Positions 32,983 to 41,396 of a DNA stretch of 64,000 bases are shown piece by piece (within the stretch, counting starts at the first letter, position 1; each line of letters begins with the position of its first letter). Position numbers and translations under genes: made by a program. Location of the stretch: NCBI GenBank assembly GCA_034423115.1, contig DAOUJD010000033.1, forward strand, positions 31,198 through 95,197, written 5' to 3'. This DNA is from Bin87 sp034423115. GTDB lineage: Bacteria; Chloroflexota; Dehalococcoidia; Lucifugimonadales; UBA3495. Under the pieces are notes generated by a model, which saw nothing but the letters and a program-made list of their open reading frames with translations, was not told where the DNA came from and searched no databases.

Positions 32983-34149
32983 ATGATCGGCAGATGCATC
33001 AAATACGTTGGCTGCGCAGTAATCCTGCTCACACTCCTGGCCTCATTTGCCTGCGGCCAGGGGGAACCGCAAATTCAGACGACGCCGGAACCCGCCGCCA
33101 CCGTTCAACCTTCATCCGGGGCGATGGAAGCCGCAGCCGCTCCCGTGCGGACCGATGCGGCCGCGATGGACCACCAGGGCGTGAGTCGGCTGGCCATGGT
33201 GCGCGAGAGGGGAACGCTGGTGTGCGCGAGCAACAACAACGTGGCCGGTTTCGGTTTTCTGGACGCTGGCGGGAACACCGTTGGCTTCGACGTCGATTTG
33301 TGCCGAGCCGTGGCTGCCGCAGTTCTCGGCGACGCCGACGCGGTGGAGTTTCGGACCGTCGAAGCCGCCGAGCGTGGACCAGCCATGCAGTCGGGCGAGA
33401 TCGACGTGATGTCAAATCTCACCACCTGGACGAGTTCGCGCGATGCGGCCTGGGGGAACTTCGTGCAGACCATGTTTTACGACGGACAGGGATTCATGGC
33501 GCCGAGGAGCCTGGGTGTTTCCACCATGATGGAACTGAGAGGCGCGAAGATCTGCGTGCTGCAGGGAACCACCAGCGAGTTGAACATCCAGGATTTTGAT
33601 ACTGAAAATAGCATGGACTTTGAGATCGTGACCTTTGCGGACGACATCGGCACCAATGAGGCCTACCGGAGCGGTCAGTGCGACGCGTTGACCACGGACC
33701 GCTCCGGGCTGGTCAGCACCCGATCGAGTTTCGACAACCCTGATGACCACATCATCCTGCCGGGCGTCATATCGGAAGAGCCCCTGGGCCCACTGGTTCC
33801 GCACGGAGACGACCAGTGGTTCGACATCGTCAAAACCGTGATCGCCATTCTAATATACGCGGAAGCGTACGGCGTGACCTCCGACAGCGTGCCAAGCGCG
33901 GCTACCGGAGACACCAAGGTTGACCGGCTGATGGGCATGGAAGGATCATTTGGGCAGGAAACCCTGGGATTGCCCGACACCGTGGCGCAGGACGTGATCC
34001 GCGCCGTTGGCAACTACGGTGAAATCTACGACCGGCATCTGATCCCGCTGGGCCTGGAACGGCAGGGCAGTCGGAACGCGCTATGGGCCAACGCGCCATG
34101 CGTCGATTGCCCACGGGGCGGCCAGATCTACGCCGCGCCATTGCGGTAG
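32983..34149 (+). CDS. Amino-acid ABC transporter binding lipoprotein (copy 1)
   Basis: 388 residues. Lipoprotein signal with lipobox LASFAC (Cys24), then an Ala/Pro/Thr-rich linker (about 30-60). The mature domain (about 65-388) belongs to the SBP family 3, AapJ-like group: GTLVCASNN, VGFDVDLCRAVAAAVLGD, TTWTSSRDAAWGNF, and a long C-terminal half ending NALWANAPC, then GGQIYAAPLR. These proteins deliver polar L-amino acids to the permeases. A paralogue follows at 34350. Expected outside the cytoplasmic membrane, anchored by lipid. Ligand not predictable beyond the family. Confidence 0.9.
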   Translation: MIGRCIKYVGCAVILLTLLASFACGQGEPQIQTTPEPAATVQPSSGAMEAAAAPVRTDAAAMDHQGVSRLAMVRERGTLVCASNNNVAGFGFLDAGGNTVGFDVDLCRAVAAAVLGDADAVEFRTVEAAERGPAMQSGEIDVMSNLTTWTSSRDAAWGNFVQTMFYDGQGFMAPRSLGVSTMMELRGAKICVLQGTTSELNIQDFDTENSMDFEIVTFADDIGTNEAYRSGQCDALTTDRSGLVSTRSSFDNPDDHIILPGVISEEPLGPLVPHGDDQWFDIVKTVIAILIYAEAYGVTSDSVPSAATGDTKVDRLMGMEGSFGQETLGLPDTVAQDVIRAVGNYGEIYDRHLIPLGLERQGSRNALWANAPCVDCPRGGQIYAAPLR

Positions 34150-34349
34150 TTGCGTTGAATCCGACTGACGGTCTTCTCCAGGATCGGCGGGCAGTATCTC
34201 CGTCCCCAAATTTGACGCAATGTTCAGGAGACATATTCCGCAAATACGTTAACGAAGGCAGAACAAAGTGTAGCAACAAACATGGTAGAATCGTCCGCGT
34301 TAAGACGCTAGGCGTTTACGCGACCGATAGCACAGGAGGAACAATACCG

Positions 34350-35525
34350 ATGAAGCGAACTATCAAATACCTTGCTGGCGCAATCGTAATACTTGCGCTG
34401 GTGGCAGCGATGGCCTGCGGGCAAGAGCAACCGCCCGCTCCGCCGGCCCCCGCCGGCACCGAACCCACCGCTGCCGCCACTCCCACACAGGTGATGGAAG
34501 CCACCGCTGCCCCCACCGCTACCGAAGCCACCTCTATGGACAACCAGGGCGACAGCCGCCTCGACGCGGTTCGCGCTCGCGACAAGGTCATCTGCGCCAG
34601 CCGCAACGACGTGCCCGGCTACGGCTACGTTGACGACAACGGCAACAACGTCGGTTTCGACATCGACCTCTGCCGCGCCCTCGCCGCCGCCGTGCTGGGC
34701 GACCCCAACAAGATCGAGATTCGCCTGATCACGGCGGCCGAACGCGGCCCGACCATCCAGTCCGGCGAAGTTGACATGCTGGTCCGGACCGTCACGTGGA
34801 CCACCTCGCGCGACGCCCAGTGGGGCAACTACGCGCAGACCATGTTCTACGACGGCCAGGGCTTCATGGTCCGCAAGGACCTGGGCGTGAGCAGCGCGCT
34901 GGAACTGCACGACGCCAGCGTTTGCGTGACGCTGGGCACCACCACCGAGCTGAACCTCCAGGACTATTCAAACCAGAACGACCTGCACCTGGAAGTGCTG
35001 ACCTTTGAGGATACGCCGGCCGTGGTCGCCGCCTACGAAAGCGGGCAGTGCGACGCGTTCACCAACGACCGCTCACAGTTGGCGGCGCTGGGAACGGGGC
35101 TTCAGAACCGCGCCGACCACGTGATCCTGCCCGAGACCATCTCCGAGGAGCCGCTCGGCCCGGTGGTCCCGCATGGTGACGACCAGTGGTTTGACATTGT
35201 CAAGACCGTCATGGGCATCCTGATCTACGCCGAGGCCTACGGAGTGACCTCGGGCAACGTCCCGACCGCCGCCACCGGCGACACCAAGGTTGACCGCCTG
35301 ATGGGCCTGGAAGGCGCATTCGGCCAGGAGCCCCTGGGACTCAGTCAAACCGTGTCCCAGGACGTTATCAATGCCGTGGGCAACTACGGTGAGATCTACG
35401 CCCGGAACCTGGGACCCGATGGCATCGACCTGCCGCGGGAGAACGGCCGCAACGCCCTGTGGGCCAACGCTCCCTGCCAGGACTGCCCGAAGGGCGGCCA
35501 GATTTACGCTGCGCCTCTGCGCTAA
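34350..35525 (+). CDS. Amino-acid ABC transporter binding lipoprotein (copy 2)
   Basis: 391 residues from ATG 34350, with AGGAGGA nine bases upstream. Lipobox LVAAMAC (Cys23), a linker rich in Pro, Ala and Thr, then the same SBP family 3 fold as the upstream gene (VGFDIDLCRALAAAVLGDPN, TTSRDAQWGN, SEEPLGPVVPHGDDQWFDIV). The two are clear paralogues over the full length, with the linkers most different. The longer open frame from 34083 overlaps copy 1 and is not used. It is followed by a palindromic repeat, then the permease genes; the palindrome could attenuate read-through and raise binding-protein levels. Confidence 0.92.
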   Translation: MKRTIKYLAGAIVILALVAAMACGQEQPPAPPAPAGTEPTAAATPTQVMEATAAPTATEATSMDNQGDSRLDAVRARDKVICASRNDVPGYGYVDDNGNNVGFDIDLCRALAAAVLGDPNKIEIRLITAAERGPTIQSGEVDMLVRTVTWTTSRDAQWGNYAQTMFYDGQGFMVRKDLGVSSALELHDASVCVTLGTTTELNLQDYSNQNDLHLEVLTFEDTPAVVAAYESGQCDAFTNDRSQLAALGTGLQNRADHVILPETISEEPLGPVVPHGDDQWFDIVKTVMGILIYAEAYGVTSGNVPTAATGDTKVDRLMGLEGAFGQEPLGLSQTVSQDVINAVGNYGEIYARNLGPDGIDLPRENGRNALWANAPCQDCPKGGQIYAAPLR

Positions 35526-35556
35526 AAGCAAAGCCAACCGGCAGTCCGATCAGATG

Positions 35557-35585
35557 TCAGGGGCGGGTTTGAAACCCGCCCCTAC
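35557..35585 (+). repeat. CAGGGGCGGGTTTGAAACCC palindrome between binding protein and permease
   Basis: GGGGCGGGTTT pairs with AAACCCGCCCC. Similar to 17708 and 30484. It may act as an mRNA-stabilising or attenuating hairpin. Confidence 0.55.
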
Positions 35586-35638
35586 TGCGTGTTTGCAGAG
35601 CGCAAGATGGGTTAGAATGACGCCGCACGCAGGAAGAA

Positions 35639-36853
35639 ATGCTGAATCCCGATACGACATTGCCCCGCATACTCACCTACCAGGGCATACCGGTATGGCG
35701 GCATGTCCAGATCATCCAATGGGTCGCCCAGATCGCATCCGCGATCCTGGTGGTGGCGCTGGTCATGTGGTTCTTCGGCAATATGGCCTTTGCCATTGAG
35801 GACCGGGAAATTCCCTTCGGCTTCAGCTTCCTGTCGCGCGAATACCAGACGCCCATCGGGGAACACGTCCTTCCGTACGAGTCTTCCGATTCCTTCCTGT
35901 ACGCTCTGATCGTAGCCGCCACGAATACCGTAGTGGTGGCGGTGGCCGGCGTCATACTTGCCACACTGCTCGGTATTTTCATAGGGGTGTGTCGCCTCTC
36001 AACCAACTGGATCGTCTCCAAGCTTGCCACGGTCTATATTGAGTTTTTCCGCAACGTTCCGCTGCTGATCCAGCTTTTCTTCTGGTTCTACATCATCCTC
36101 GCGTTACCAACGGTGCGCGAGGGCTACGTCATCCTGGACTGGTTCTACGTGAACAACGCCGGCATATCTTTTCCCGGGCCGGTGTCGCACGGAATCACGC
36201 CGGCCTTGGTTTGGATGGCGTTGGCGGTGGTTGCGGTGGTCGTTGGTGTGCTGGTGCACCATAGATTGGTCCGGCGCGAGGATGAAACTGGGAGACCTTC
36301 ATATCCGTTCGTGTTGGGGTGCGCGGCGACGGTGGGCATTGCCGCGATCGCCTGGCTGGTCTTGAGCGGCATTTTCGGTGATTCGCCCTTCTCCATCTCA
36401 ACGCCGGCGCCCCAGGGACGCTTTGGCCGCATCGACGGCGGAATTACCATCCGGGCGGGGATGCTGGTGCTGCTGGTGGGCCTGGTGATATACACATCGT
36501 CCTTCATCGCCGAAATCGTGCGCGCCGGCATCCAGTCGGTGGGACGGGGGCAGACCGAAGCGGCCCGCGCCCTGGGCCTCTCGCCGATGAACACGCTCCG
36601 GCAGGTGACGTTCCCGCAGGCGCTGCGGGTCATCATTCCGCCGTGGATCAGCCAGTGCCTGAACCTGACCAAGAACAGCAGCCTCGGCGGCGTGGTGGGG
36701 TACACCGACCTGACCAACGTGGCGATCACCATGACCCAGACCGCGCCGGCCATCAACATCTTCCTGATGCTCATGGCGGCGTACCTGGCCATGAGCCTGA
36801 CGTGGTCATTGATTGGCAACTTGTACAACCGCCACATCGGGTTCACGGGTTAG
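35639..36853 (+). CDS. Amino-acid ABC transporter permease (AapQ-like)
   Basis: 404 residues, longer than simple HisM/HisQ permeases, as usual for the AapQ/BztB type. About eight hydrophobic segments are present, with a periplasmic insertion after LPTVREGYVILDWFY. The EAA motif that contacts the ATPase is RGQTEAARALGLSPMNTLRQVTFPQALRV (about 302-330). AGGAAG lies just upstream of ATG. It forms a heterodimer with the next permease, whose ATG follows after three bases. General L-amino-acid uptake is the known role of close relatives. Confidence 0.9.
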   Translation: MLNPDTTLPRILTYQGIPVWRHVQIIQWVAQIASAILVVALVMWFFGNMAFAIEDREIPFGFSFLSREYQTPIGEHVLPYESSDSFLYALIVAATNTVVVAVAGVILATLLGIFIGVCRLSTNWIVSKLATVYIEFFRNVPLLIQLFFWFYIILALPTVREGYVILDWFYVNNAGISFPGPVSHGITPALVWMALAVVAVVVGVLVHHRLVRREDETGRPSYPFVLGCAATVGIAAIAWLVLSGIFGDSPFSISTPAPQGRFGRIDGGITIRAGMLVLLVGLVIYTSSFIAEIVRAGIQSVGRGQTEAARALGLSPMNTLRQVTFPQALRVIIPPWISQCLNLTKNSSLGGVVGYTDLTNVAITMTQTAPAINIFLMLMAAYLAMSLTWSLIGNLYNRHIGFTG

Positions 36854-36856
36854 CAG

Positions 36857-38107
36857 ATGGCTGCCGATGTAACGCCGACCACCACTGCTCCAGTACTGCC
36901 CCCGCCTCGCACGGAGGTCGGAGTCGTGGGGTGGATGCACGCCAACCTGTTCAGCAGCCGGCTGAACTCGGCGCTGACGGTGGTATCGGGCGCGCTGCTG
37001 CTGGTCATATTGTGGTACGGGCTGCGCTGGATTTTCTGGTCGGCGGACTGGACGGTGGTCAAGACCGTGGGGGGGCTGTTCCTGATCGGCAGCTACAACA
37101 CCGAGTTGGCCTGCCCGGGCCAGAACTGTTTCTGGCGTCCGCAAATCTCTCTGCTCATGGTTACGGCTCTGCTGGGAATGATCTGGGCCATCCTGGGCGG
37201 GGGCGTTGCCAAACGCATTGCGATACTGGTCGCCGTGGTCGCGGCCCTGTTCGCCTTCCTGCCGTACAGCTTCGAGCGCATGGGGTGGGACGTTCGGATT
37301 TTGCTGCTTGCCAACCTGCCGGCCACCGCCGTCGGGTGGGCGGTAGCCAGGTACACGCCGCTGGGCCAGCCCCGGTGGGCAGTGGTCTGGGGCGTGGCGG
37401 CTTTCCTGATCACGCTGGCCCTGCTGCGGGGGATCCCCAATATCCCGGGGTTGCAGCCGGTGTCCGTGGTGTACTGGGGCGGGCTGACGCTGAACCTGAT
37501 CCTGGCGGTGGGAGGAATCAGCCTGAGCCTGCCCATCGGGATCGCGCTGGCGCTGGGGCGGCGGAGCAATCTGCCGGTGGTGAAACTGCTTTGCGTCGCT
37601 TTCATCGAGATATTCCGCGGGGTGCCTCTGATCACGCTGCTGTTCATGTCCCAAACGCTGGTGCCGCTGGCATTTCCCGAGGACTTCCCGCAGAATTCGC
37701 TGTTCCGCGCCGCCGTGGTGATCACCATGTTCAGCTCGGCGTACATGGCGGAGAACATCCGAGGCGGCCTGCAGGCGCTGCATCCGGGGCAGGCGGAGGC
37801 CGCTCGCGCCCTTGGTTTGCCCGGTTGGCAGACCACACTGCTGATATCTCTGCCGCAGGCCATCCGGAACGTGATTCCGGCCATCGTCGGCCAGTTCATC
37901 GCCCTGTTCAAGGACACGAGCCTGGTGTACATCATCGGGATGGTGGATATCGTTGAGATGGGGCGGGTGTTCATCAGCCGGCCGGAGTACCTGGGGAGCG
38001 CCAAGGAAATGTTCGTGTTCCTGGCCATCGTGTTCTGGATATTCACCTACGGGATGTCGTACATCAGCCGGCGGATTGAGGATCACCTGGGAGTGGGACA
38101 GAGATAA
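36857..38107 (+). CDS. Amino-acid ABC transporter permease (AapM-like)
   Basis: 416 residues. The start lies three bases after the upstream stop, so translation is probably coupled. A hydrophilic lead (about 1-35) is followed by multiple hydrophobic helices and a large insertion, as in AapM/BztC. The EAA loop is PGQAEAARALGLPGWQTTLLISLPQAIRN (about 312-340). SYNTELACPGQNCFWRPQ is a periplasmic segment with two Cys that may form a disulfide. Works with the AapQ-like subunit and the ATPase at 39046; two unrelated small genes lie between. Confidence 0.9.
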   Translation: MAADVTPTTTAPVLPPPRTEVGVVGWMHANLFSSRLNSALTVVSGALLLVILWYGLRWIFWSADWTVVKTVGGLFLIGSYNTELACPGQNCFWRPQISLLMVTALLGMIWAILGGGVAKRIAILVAVVAALFAFLPYSFERMGWDVRILLLANLPATAVGWAVARYTPLGQPRWAVVWGVAAFLITLALLRGIPNIPGLQPVSVVYWGGLTLNLILAVGGISLSLPIGIALALGRRSNLPVVKLLCVAFIEIFRGVPLITLLFMSQTLVPLAFPEDFPQNSLFRAAVVITMFSSAYMAENIRGGLQALHPGQAEAARALGLPGWQTTLLISLPQAIRNVIPAIVGQFIALFKDTSLVYIIGMVDIVEMGRVFISRPEYLGSAKEMFVFLAIVFWIFTYGMSYISRRIEDHLGVGQR

Positions 38108-38171
38108 GACTTGCCCGCGCCGCGCCGTTGGCAGCGTTCTGATAAAATGCAGCCGGGCGGCGGCGGCAGAT

Positions 38172-38657
38172 ATGATCAGACGGTTATTGGAGCGGGCACC
38201 GCTGCGGCTGCTGTTTTACGTCTGCCTGGATGTGGTGGTCGGGGCGGTAATCTACTTGATAAGTGTTGGAGAGGCCGGCCTGTCGTCGGGGCAACTGGCG
38301 ATTCGCATATTGACCGCAATGGGCTTGGCCAGCGCCATAATAGGAGGGCCGGACATCATGCTTTACTGGCAGGAATCGGGCCGACGCATCGCTGCCGAAA
38401 AGGAACGGGACGCTGAACGGGATGCTCGGATTGCGGCGGAACAGGAGCGCGACGAGGTGGTGAAACTGCGCAACAAGGCGTTCGAACTGCGCGATAACGC
38501 CGTGCGCGAAAGAGATCAGGCCGCCGCCAACGCGTCGGAAACGCAGCAGCAGATGCAGGGACAGATCGACGAATTGCGCACCCAGATTGAACGACTGCAA
38601 TCGCAACGGGGTTCTCGCCGCTCCCGCCGGCGCCGCCTGCGTAACAACGAACAATAG
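38172..38657 (+). CDS. Membrane-anchored coiled-coil protein with Arg-rich tail
   Basis: 161 residues from ATG 38172. Two hydrophobic helices (LRLLFYVCLDVVVGAVIYLISV, about 11-32, and LAIRILTAMGLASAIIGGPD, about 42-61) are followed by a long charged coiled coil with the unit AEKERDAERDARIAAEQERD, a Gln-rich part and the tail RRSRRRRLRNNEQ. It sits between a permease and the ATPase gene of an ABC operon, on the same strand, 64 bases after the permease. The tail is shared with the next gene. No known family; a cytoplasmic scaffold or nucleic-acid-touching role is conceivable, but unproven. Confidence 0.65.
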   Translation: MIRRLLERAPLRLLFYVCLDVVVGAVIYLISVGEAGLSSGQLAIRILTAMGLASAIIGGPDIMLYWQESGRRIAAEKERDAERDARIAAEQERDEVVKLRNKAFELRDNAVRERDQAAANASETQQQMQGQIDELRTQIERLQSQRGSRRSRRRRLRNNEQ

Positions 38658-38683
38658 AGCCGCCCCAATCACCAAAGGCCACC

Positions 38684-39010
38684 TTGATACTCACATTGAC
38701 CACAATAATCTGCGACATCGCCGCCCAACGGAAACGCAAAGCGGCCGCGAACGAGCGGGAGGTAGAACGCGCCGACTCCGCCGAATGGAAGCGCAAGGCT
38801 GCCATGAAAGAGCGAGAGGCCGCTGGCAAACGCTCCGACGCCGCTGAACAGGAGCGAGAGGCCGCTGAACAGAGGCGCGACGCCGTGCTGGCCGATGTTG
38901 CAACTATCATGCGACGCTTGGATGAGCTAAGCACCGAAATGGAGCAACTGCGCAACGAACGCGCTACGCGCCGCTCCCGCCGGCGCCGCCTGCGTAACAA
39001 TGGACGATAG
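38684..39010 (+). CDS. Coiled-coil protein with Arg-rich tail (paralogue of upstream gene)
   Basis: About 108 residues. TTG 38684 with AAAGG upstream is a possible start, and the first residues (ILTLTTIICDIAA) are weakly hydrophobic. The body has AEWKRKAAMKEREAAGKRSDAAEQEREAAEQRRDAV, a coiled coil with 7-residue periodicity. The end, RRSRRRRLRNNGR, is nearly identical in DNA and protein to the end of the gene at 38172. It is therefore a partial duplicate that has lost most of the membrane part. 35 bases separate it from the ATPase gene. Confidence 0.55.
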   Translation: MILTLTTIICDIAAQRKRKAAANEREVERADSAEWKRKAAMKEREAAGKRSDAAEQEREAAEQRRDAVLADVATIMRRLDELSTEMEQLRNERATRRSRRRRLRNNGR

Positions 39011-39045
39011 AACCGCCCGCCCACGACCCTGACGGAGCCCCCAGC

Positions 39046-39822
39046 ATGACCACCAACGGACATACTGCTACCAACGGACACACGGTACTCGACGAAGAGA
39101 TCATCGTCTGCCGCGACGTTCACAAGTGGTTTGGCAACTTTCACGCCCTGCGCGGAATCACCACGTCCGTGAAGAAAGGCGAGGTGGTGGTGATCATCGG
39201 TCCCTCGGGTTCCGGCAAGTCCACGTTCATTCGCACCATCAACCGGCTGGAGCAGCACCAGCGAGGGGACATCGTCGTAGACGGCATTGAGCTAACTAAC
39301 GACGTGCGGAACATCGATGCCATCCGCCGAGACGTGGGCATGGTGTTTCAGCAGTTCAACCTGTTCCCGCACCTGACGGTGATGGACAACATCACCCTGG
39401 CCCCGACCAAGGTGCGCAAATTGCCGGCCAGCGAGGCCGGCGACATCGCGATGGAACTGCTGGAACGGGTGGGGATCCCTGAGCAGGCGGACAAGTACCC
39501 AGCGCAGCTTTCCGGAGGGCAGCAGCAGCGCGTCGCCATCGCACGGGCCCTGGCAATGCAGCCCAACATTATGCTGTTCGACGAGCCGACCTCCGCGTTG
39601 GACCCGGAGATGATCAAGGAGGTGCTGGAGGTGATGAGGGAGCTGGCGGCATCCCAAATGACCATCCTTGCCGTGACCCATGAGCTTGGCTTTGCGCGGG
39701 AGGTGGCCGACCGCATCGTGATGTTTGACGAGGGGATAATCGTCGAGGACCAGCCGCCGGACGAGTTCTTCAACAACCCACGCCACGAACGGGTCAAGCA
39801 CTTCCTGTCGCAGATTTTGTAG
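39046..39822 (+). CDS. Amino-acid ABC transporter ATP-binding protein (AapP/GlnQ-like)
   Basis: 258 residues with a complete ABC ATPase core: Walker A GPSGSGKST (52-60), Q-loop FQQFNLFPH, signature LSGGQQQR, Walker B IMLFDEPTSALD and the switch His in VTHELGF. It is the PAAT-type ATPase that powers the two permeases upstream. The first 18 residues (NGHTATNGHTVLDEE) are an unusual extension with a short repeat TATNGHT-like. It closes the transporter locus. Confidence 0.93.
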   Translation: MTTNGHTATNGHTVLDEEIIVCRDVHKWFGNFHALRGITTSVKKGEVVVIIGPSGSGKSTFIRTINRLEQHQRGDIVVDGIELTNDVRNIDAIRRDVGMVFQQFNLFPHLTVMDNITLAPTKVRKLPASEAGDIAMELLERVGIPEQADKYPAQLSGGQQQRVAIARALAMQPNIMLFDEPTSALDPEMIKEVLEVMRELAASQMTILAVTHELGFAREVADRIVMFDEGIIVEDQPPDEFFNNPRHERVKHFLSQIL

Positions 39823-39904
39823 GCGGAAAGAGGACCCGTTGAGACTAGGTTTCTAGATTCCCGCTTTCGCGGGAATGACGGGTGAACGGCAGGATAGCGA
39901 AAAG

Positions 39905-40099
39905 ATGGAATTGGTGAGGAAATTCCGCCGTTGGATCTGGGCCGGAGGGGCGCCGGAGACCCAGATGGCCCGGGAACGACGCCTGCCTTTCTGGGATCAT
40001 CCGTGGTTCAACCGACTGTACCGCATATTCATGCTGACCGGCTGGACAGCGGTTATCCTGTTCTTCCTGCTGTGGCATTTCGTCTGGGCGACGGGGTAG
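39905..40099 (+). CDS. Small single-pass membrane protein
   Basis: 64 residues from ATG 39905, with AGGAT nine bases upstream. The first half is basic and Trp-rich (VRKFRRWIWAGGAPETQMARERRLPFWDHPWFNRLY), and one hydrophobic helix (IFMLTGWTAVILFFLLWHFVW) ends the protein. It follows the ABC ATPase gene by 80 bases on the same strand. No family recognised. It would overlap the uncorrected frame of the minus-strand gene next to it, but not the frame-corrected version that ends at 40115, which supports both. Confidence 0.5.
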   Translation: MELVRKFRRWIWAGGAPETQMARERRLPFWDHPWFNRLYRIFMLTGWTAVILFFLLWHFVWATG

Positions 40100-40114
40100 G
40101 GGCGGAGGTTTGGG

Positions 40115-40950
40115 CTAGGGACCGCGGACGGGGTTGAGATGTTGCCAGCGGTGGTCGGTCCATAGGATGCGGTTGATGTCGATGGGTTGTGGGGGTTTTC
40201 GGCGTTGCGTCGGGTGAGGTAGTCGGCGTAGCGGGCGAGGAAGTCGTCCATCTCATCGGGGTAGTGGATGAAAAACTGCTTACCGGGACTCTTACGGGCG
40301 GCTTTTTCGCGCTGCTCGTCGTCGAGGACGTTGCCATTGCAGTCGTGGAGGCGGTCTTCGCAGACGCAAGGGTAGCGATAGGTTTGGTAGTACACCGGGC
40401 CGTGGAGGGCGAATTCCATGTCTTCGGCGCGGCGGCGTTGGGCTTCGACCTCGGCAAGGTCTGGCTCGGGTTCAGGTTCGGCGTCATGGGCTTCGGCGTC
40501 GTGGGCCTCCGGGTCGTCGGGAACGTAGTCGAAGCCGCGTTGGAGGAGTTCTTTGGCGGCGGAGAGGCGGTGGCAGGGCTTGAAGTCGGGGAGTTCGCCC
40601 TGCATCACGTTGACCAGGAATCGGACGGCGATGTAGCCATCGTCGGTTTCTTCACGGACGATCTGGGCCAGTTCAGCCCGGACGCGGTGGGCGGCGATTT
40701 GGGATTCGGATTGCCGCTGAGTTTGAGGCTGGGAGCGGGATTCCTGCAGGCGTGCGCGGTGGGCGGCGCGGGCGCGGGCGATGGCAGGCTGGGCCTGGTC
40801 GAAGCCGAGTTTGACGAGGAGTCGGGCGGCGTCGATACGGTGGCAGGGTTGGAAGTACGGGAGTTCGCCGTCCATGGCGGAGACGAGGAAGCGTACGATG
40901 AGCCGGCCGTCGCCAGTTTCCTGGGCGATAATGTCGGCGAGAGCGGACAT
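40115..40950 (-). pseudogene. Frameshifted protein with an internal 50-residue duplication
   Basis: The frame from ATG 40950 contains two similar units: IIAQETGDGRLIVRFLVSAM / PCHRIDAARLLVKLGFD and IVREETDDGYIAVRFLVNVM / PCHRLSAAKELLQRGFD, separated by a Gln/Arg-rich linker. The C-terminal part has YYQTYRYPCVCEDRLHDCNG and FFIHYPDEMDDFLARYADYL. Near 40191-40195 (a run of five G on the plus strand) the frame changes. One extra C in the minus strand would continue it as PQPIDINRILWTDHRWQHLN to a stop at 40115. Without this, the frame runs on to 39997 through the neighbour. Family unknown; could be a sequencing error in a homopolymer. Confidence 0.55.
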
Positions 40951-41000
40951 ATATTCTATTTTAAGGAGGACGGCGGGGCGGGTCAAAGGGGGATTGTCAT

Positions 41001-41153
41001 CAGGGCAATCGCGTCATAATCAGCGATGGCGCCGGAGTTGCAATTGGCAACAGTAAACGGCGAATTTTACCGGGATAAAGAGGATGAACGGGATGGACAG
41101 GATGTTGTGCTGGAGATTTCTGGATTCCCGCCTTCGCGGGAATGACGAATGGT
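41001..41153. repeat. Dispersed repeat beginning CAGGGCAATCGCGTC
   Basis: CAGGGCAATCGCGTC, then AGCG..GGCGCCG, AATTGGCA and GGCGAATTTTAC, then AGGATGAACGGGATGGACAG. The same order of blocks recurs at 63754-63890. It shares its end with family D. A TTCCCGCCTTCGCGGGAATG palindrome closes it. Confidence 0.7.
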
Positions 41154-41173
41154 TACGCAGGAATTACGAATGG

Positions 41174-41392
41174 TTAGAGGTCGGCCGGGTCCAACGGGGT
41201 GGTGGCTAAGGCTCGGTGGTCGGCCAAAGTTTCGATGGCTAAGCGGCTCAGCAACTCATCTGAGTCCGTCCGGTCGAATAATTGGTCCCATTTTTGGTCA
41301 GCCTCAAGCTCGGCCAGCAAGAATCTGGCGAACCGATCCTGTTCTTCGGGAGGCAGGTCGGCGGCCCGGTTGAAGGTGTCCTGCGGGCATAT
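41174..41392 (-). pseudogene. Antitoxin-like gene without an in-frame start
   Basis: About 72 codons reading DTFNRAADLPPEEQDRFARF and LLAELEADQKWDQLFDRTDS, then LLSRLAIETLADHRALATTP with LDPADL at the end. This is the layout of a common small antitoxin-like family (L-P-x-E-E-Q ... LLAELE ... W-D-x-L-F ... L-A-x-E-x-L-x-x-H-R). No ATG, GTG or TTG lies in frame. ATG at 41390 is one base out of register, suggesting a 1-base indel at the start. It follows the membrane-protein gene at 41397 directly. Confidence 0.5.
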
Positions 41393-41396
41393 TCGA

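Noticed and set aside
36857..39010. Arg-rich coiled-coil genes as transporter subunits
   Set aside because: They have no similarity to any ABC component and their 3' ends are duplicated among themselves; location alone is not enough.
32983..39822. The transporter locus as a secondary-metabolite or metallophore uptake cluster
   Set aside because: Binding proteins, permeases and ATPase all carry polar amino-acid transporter signatures, and no biosynthetic genes are near.
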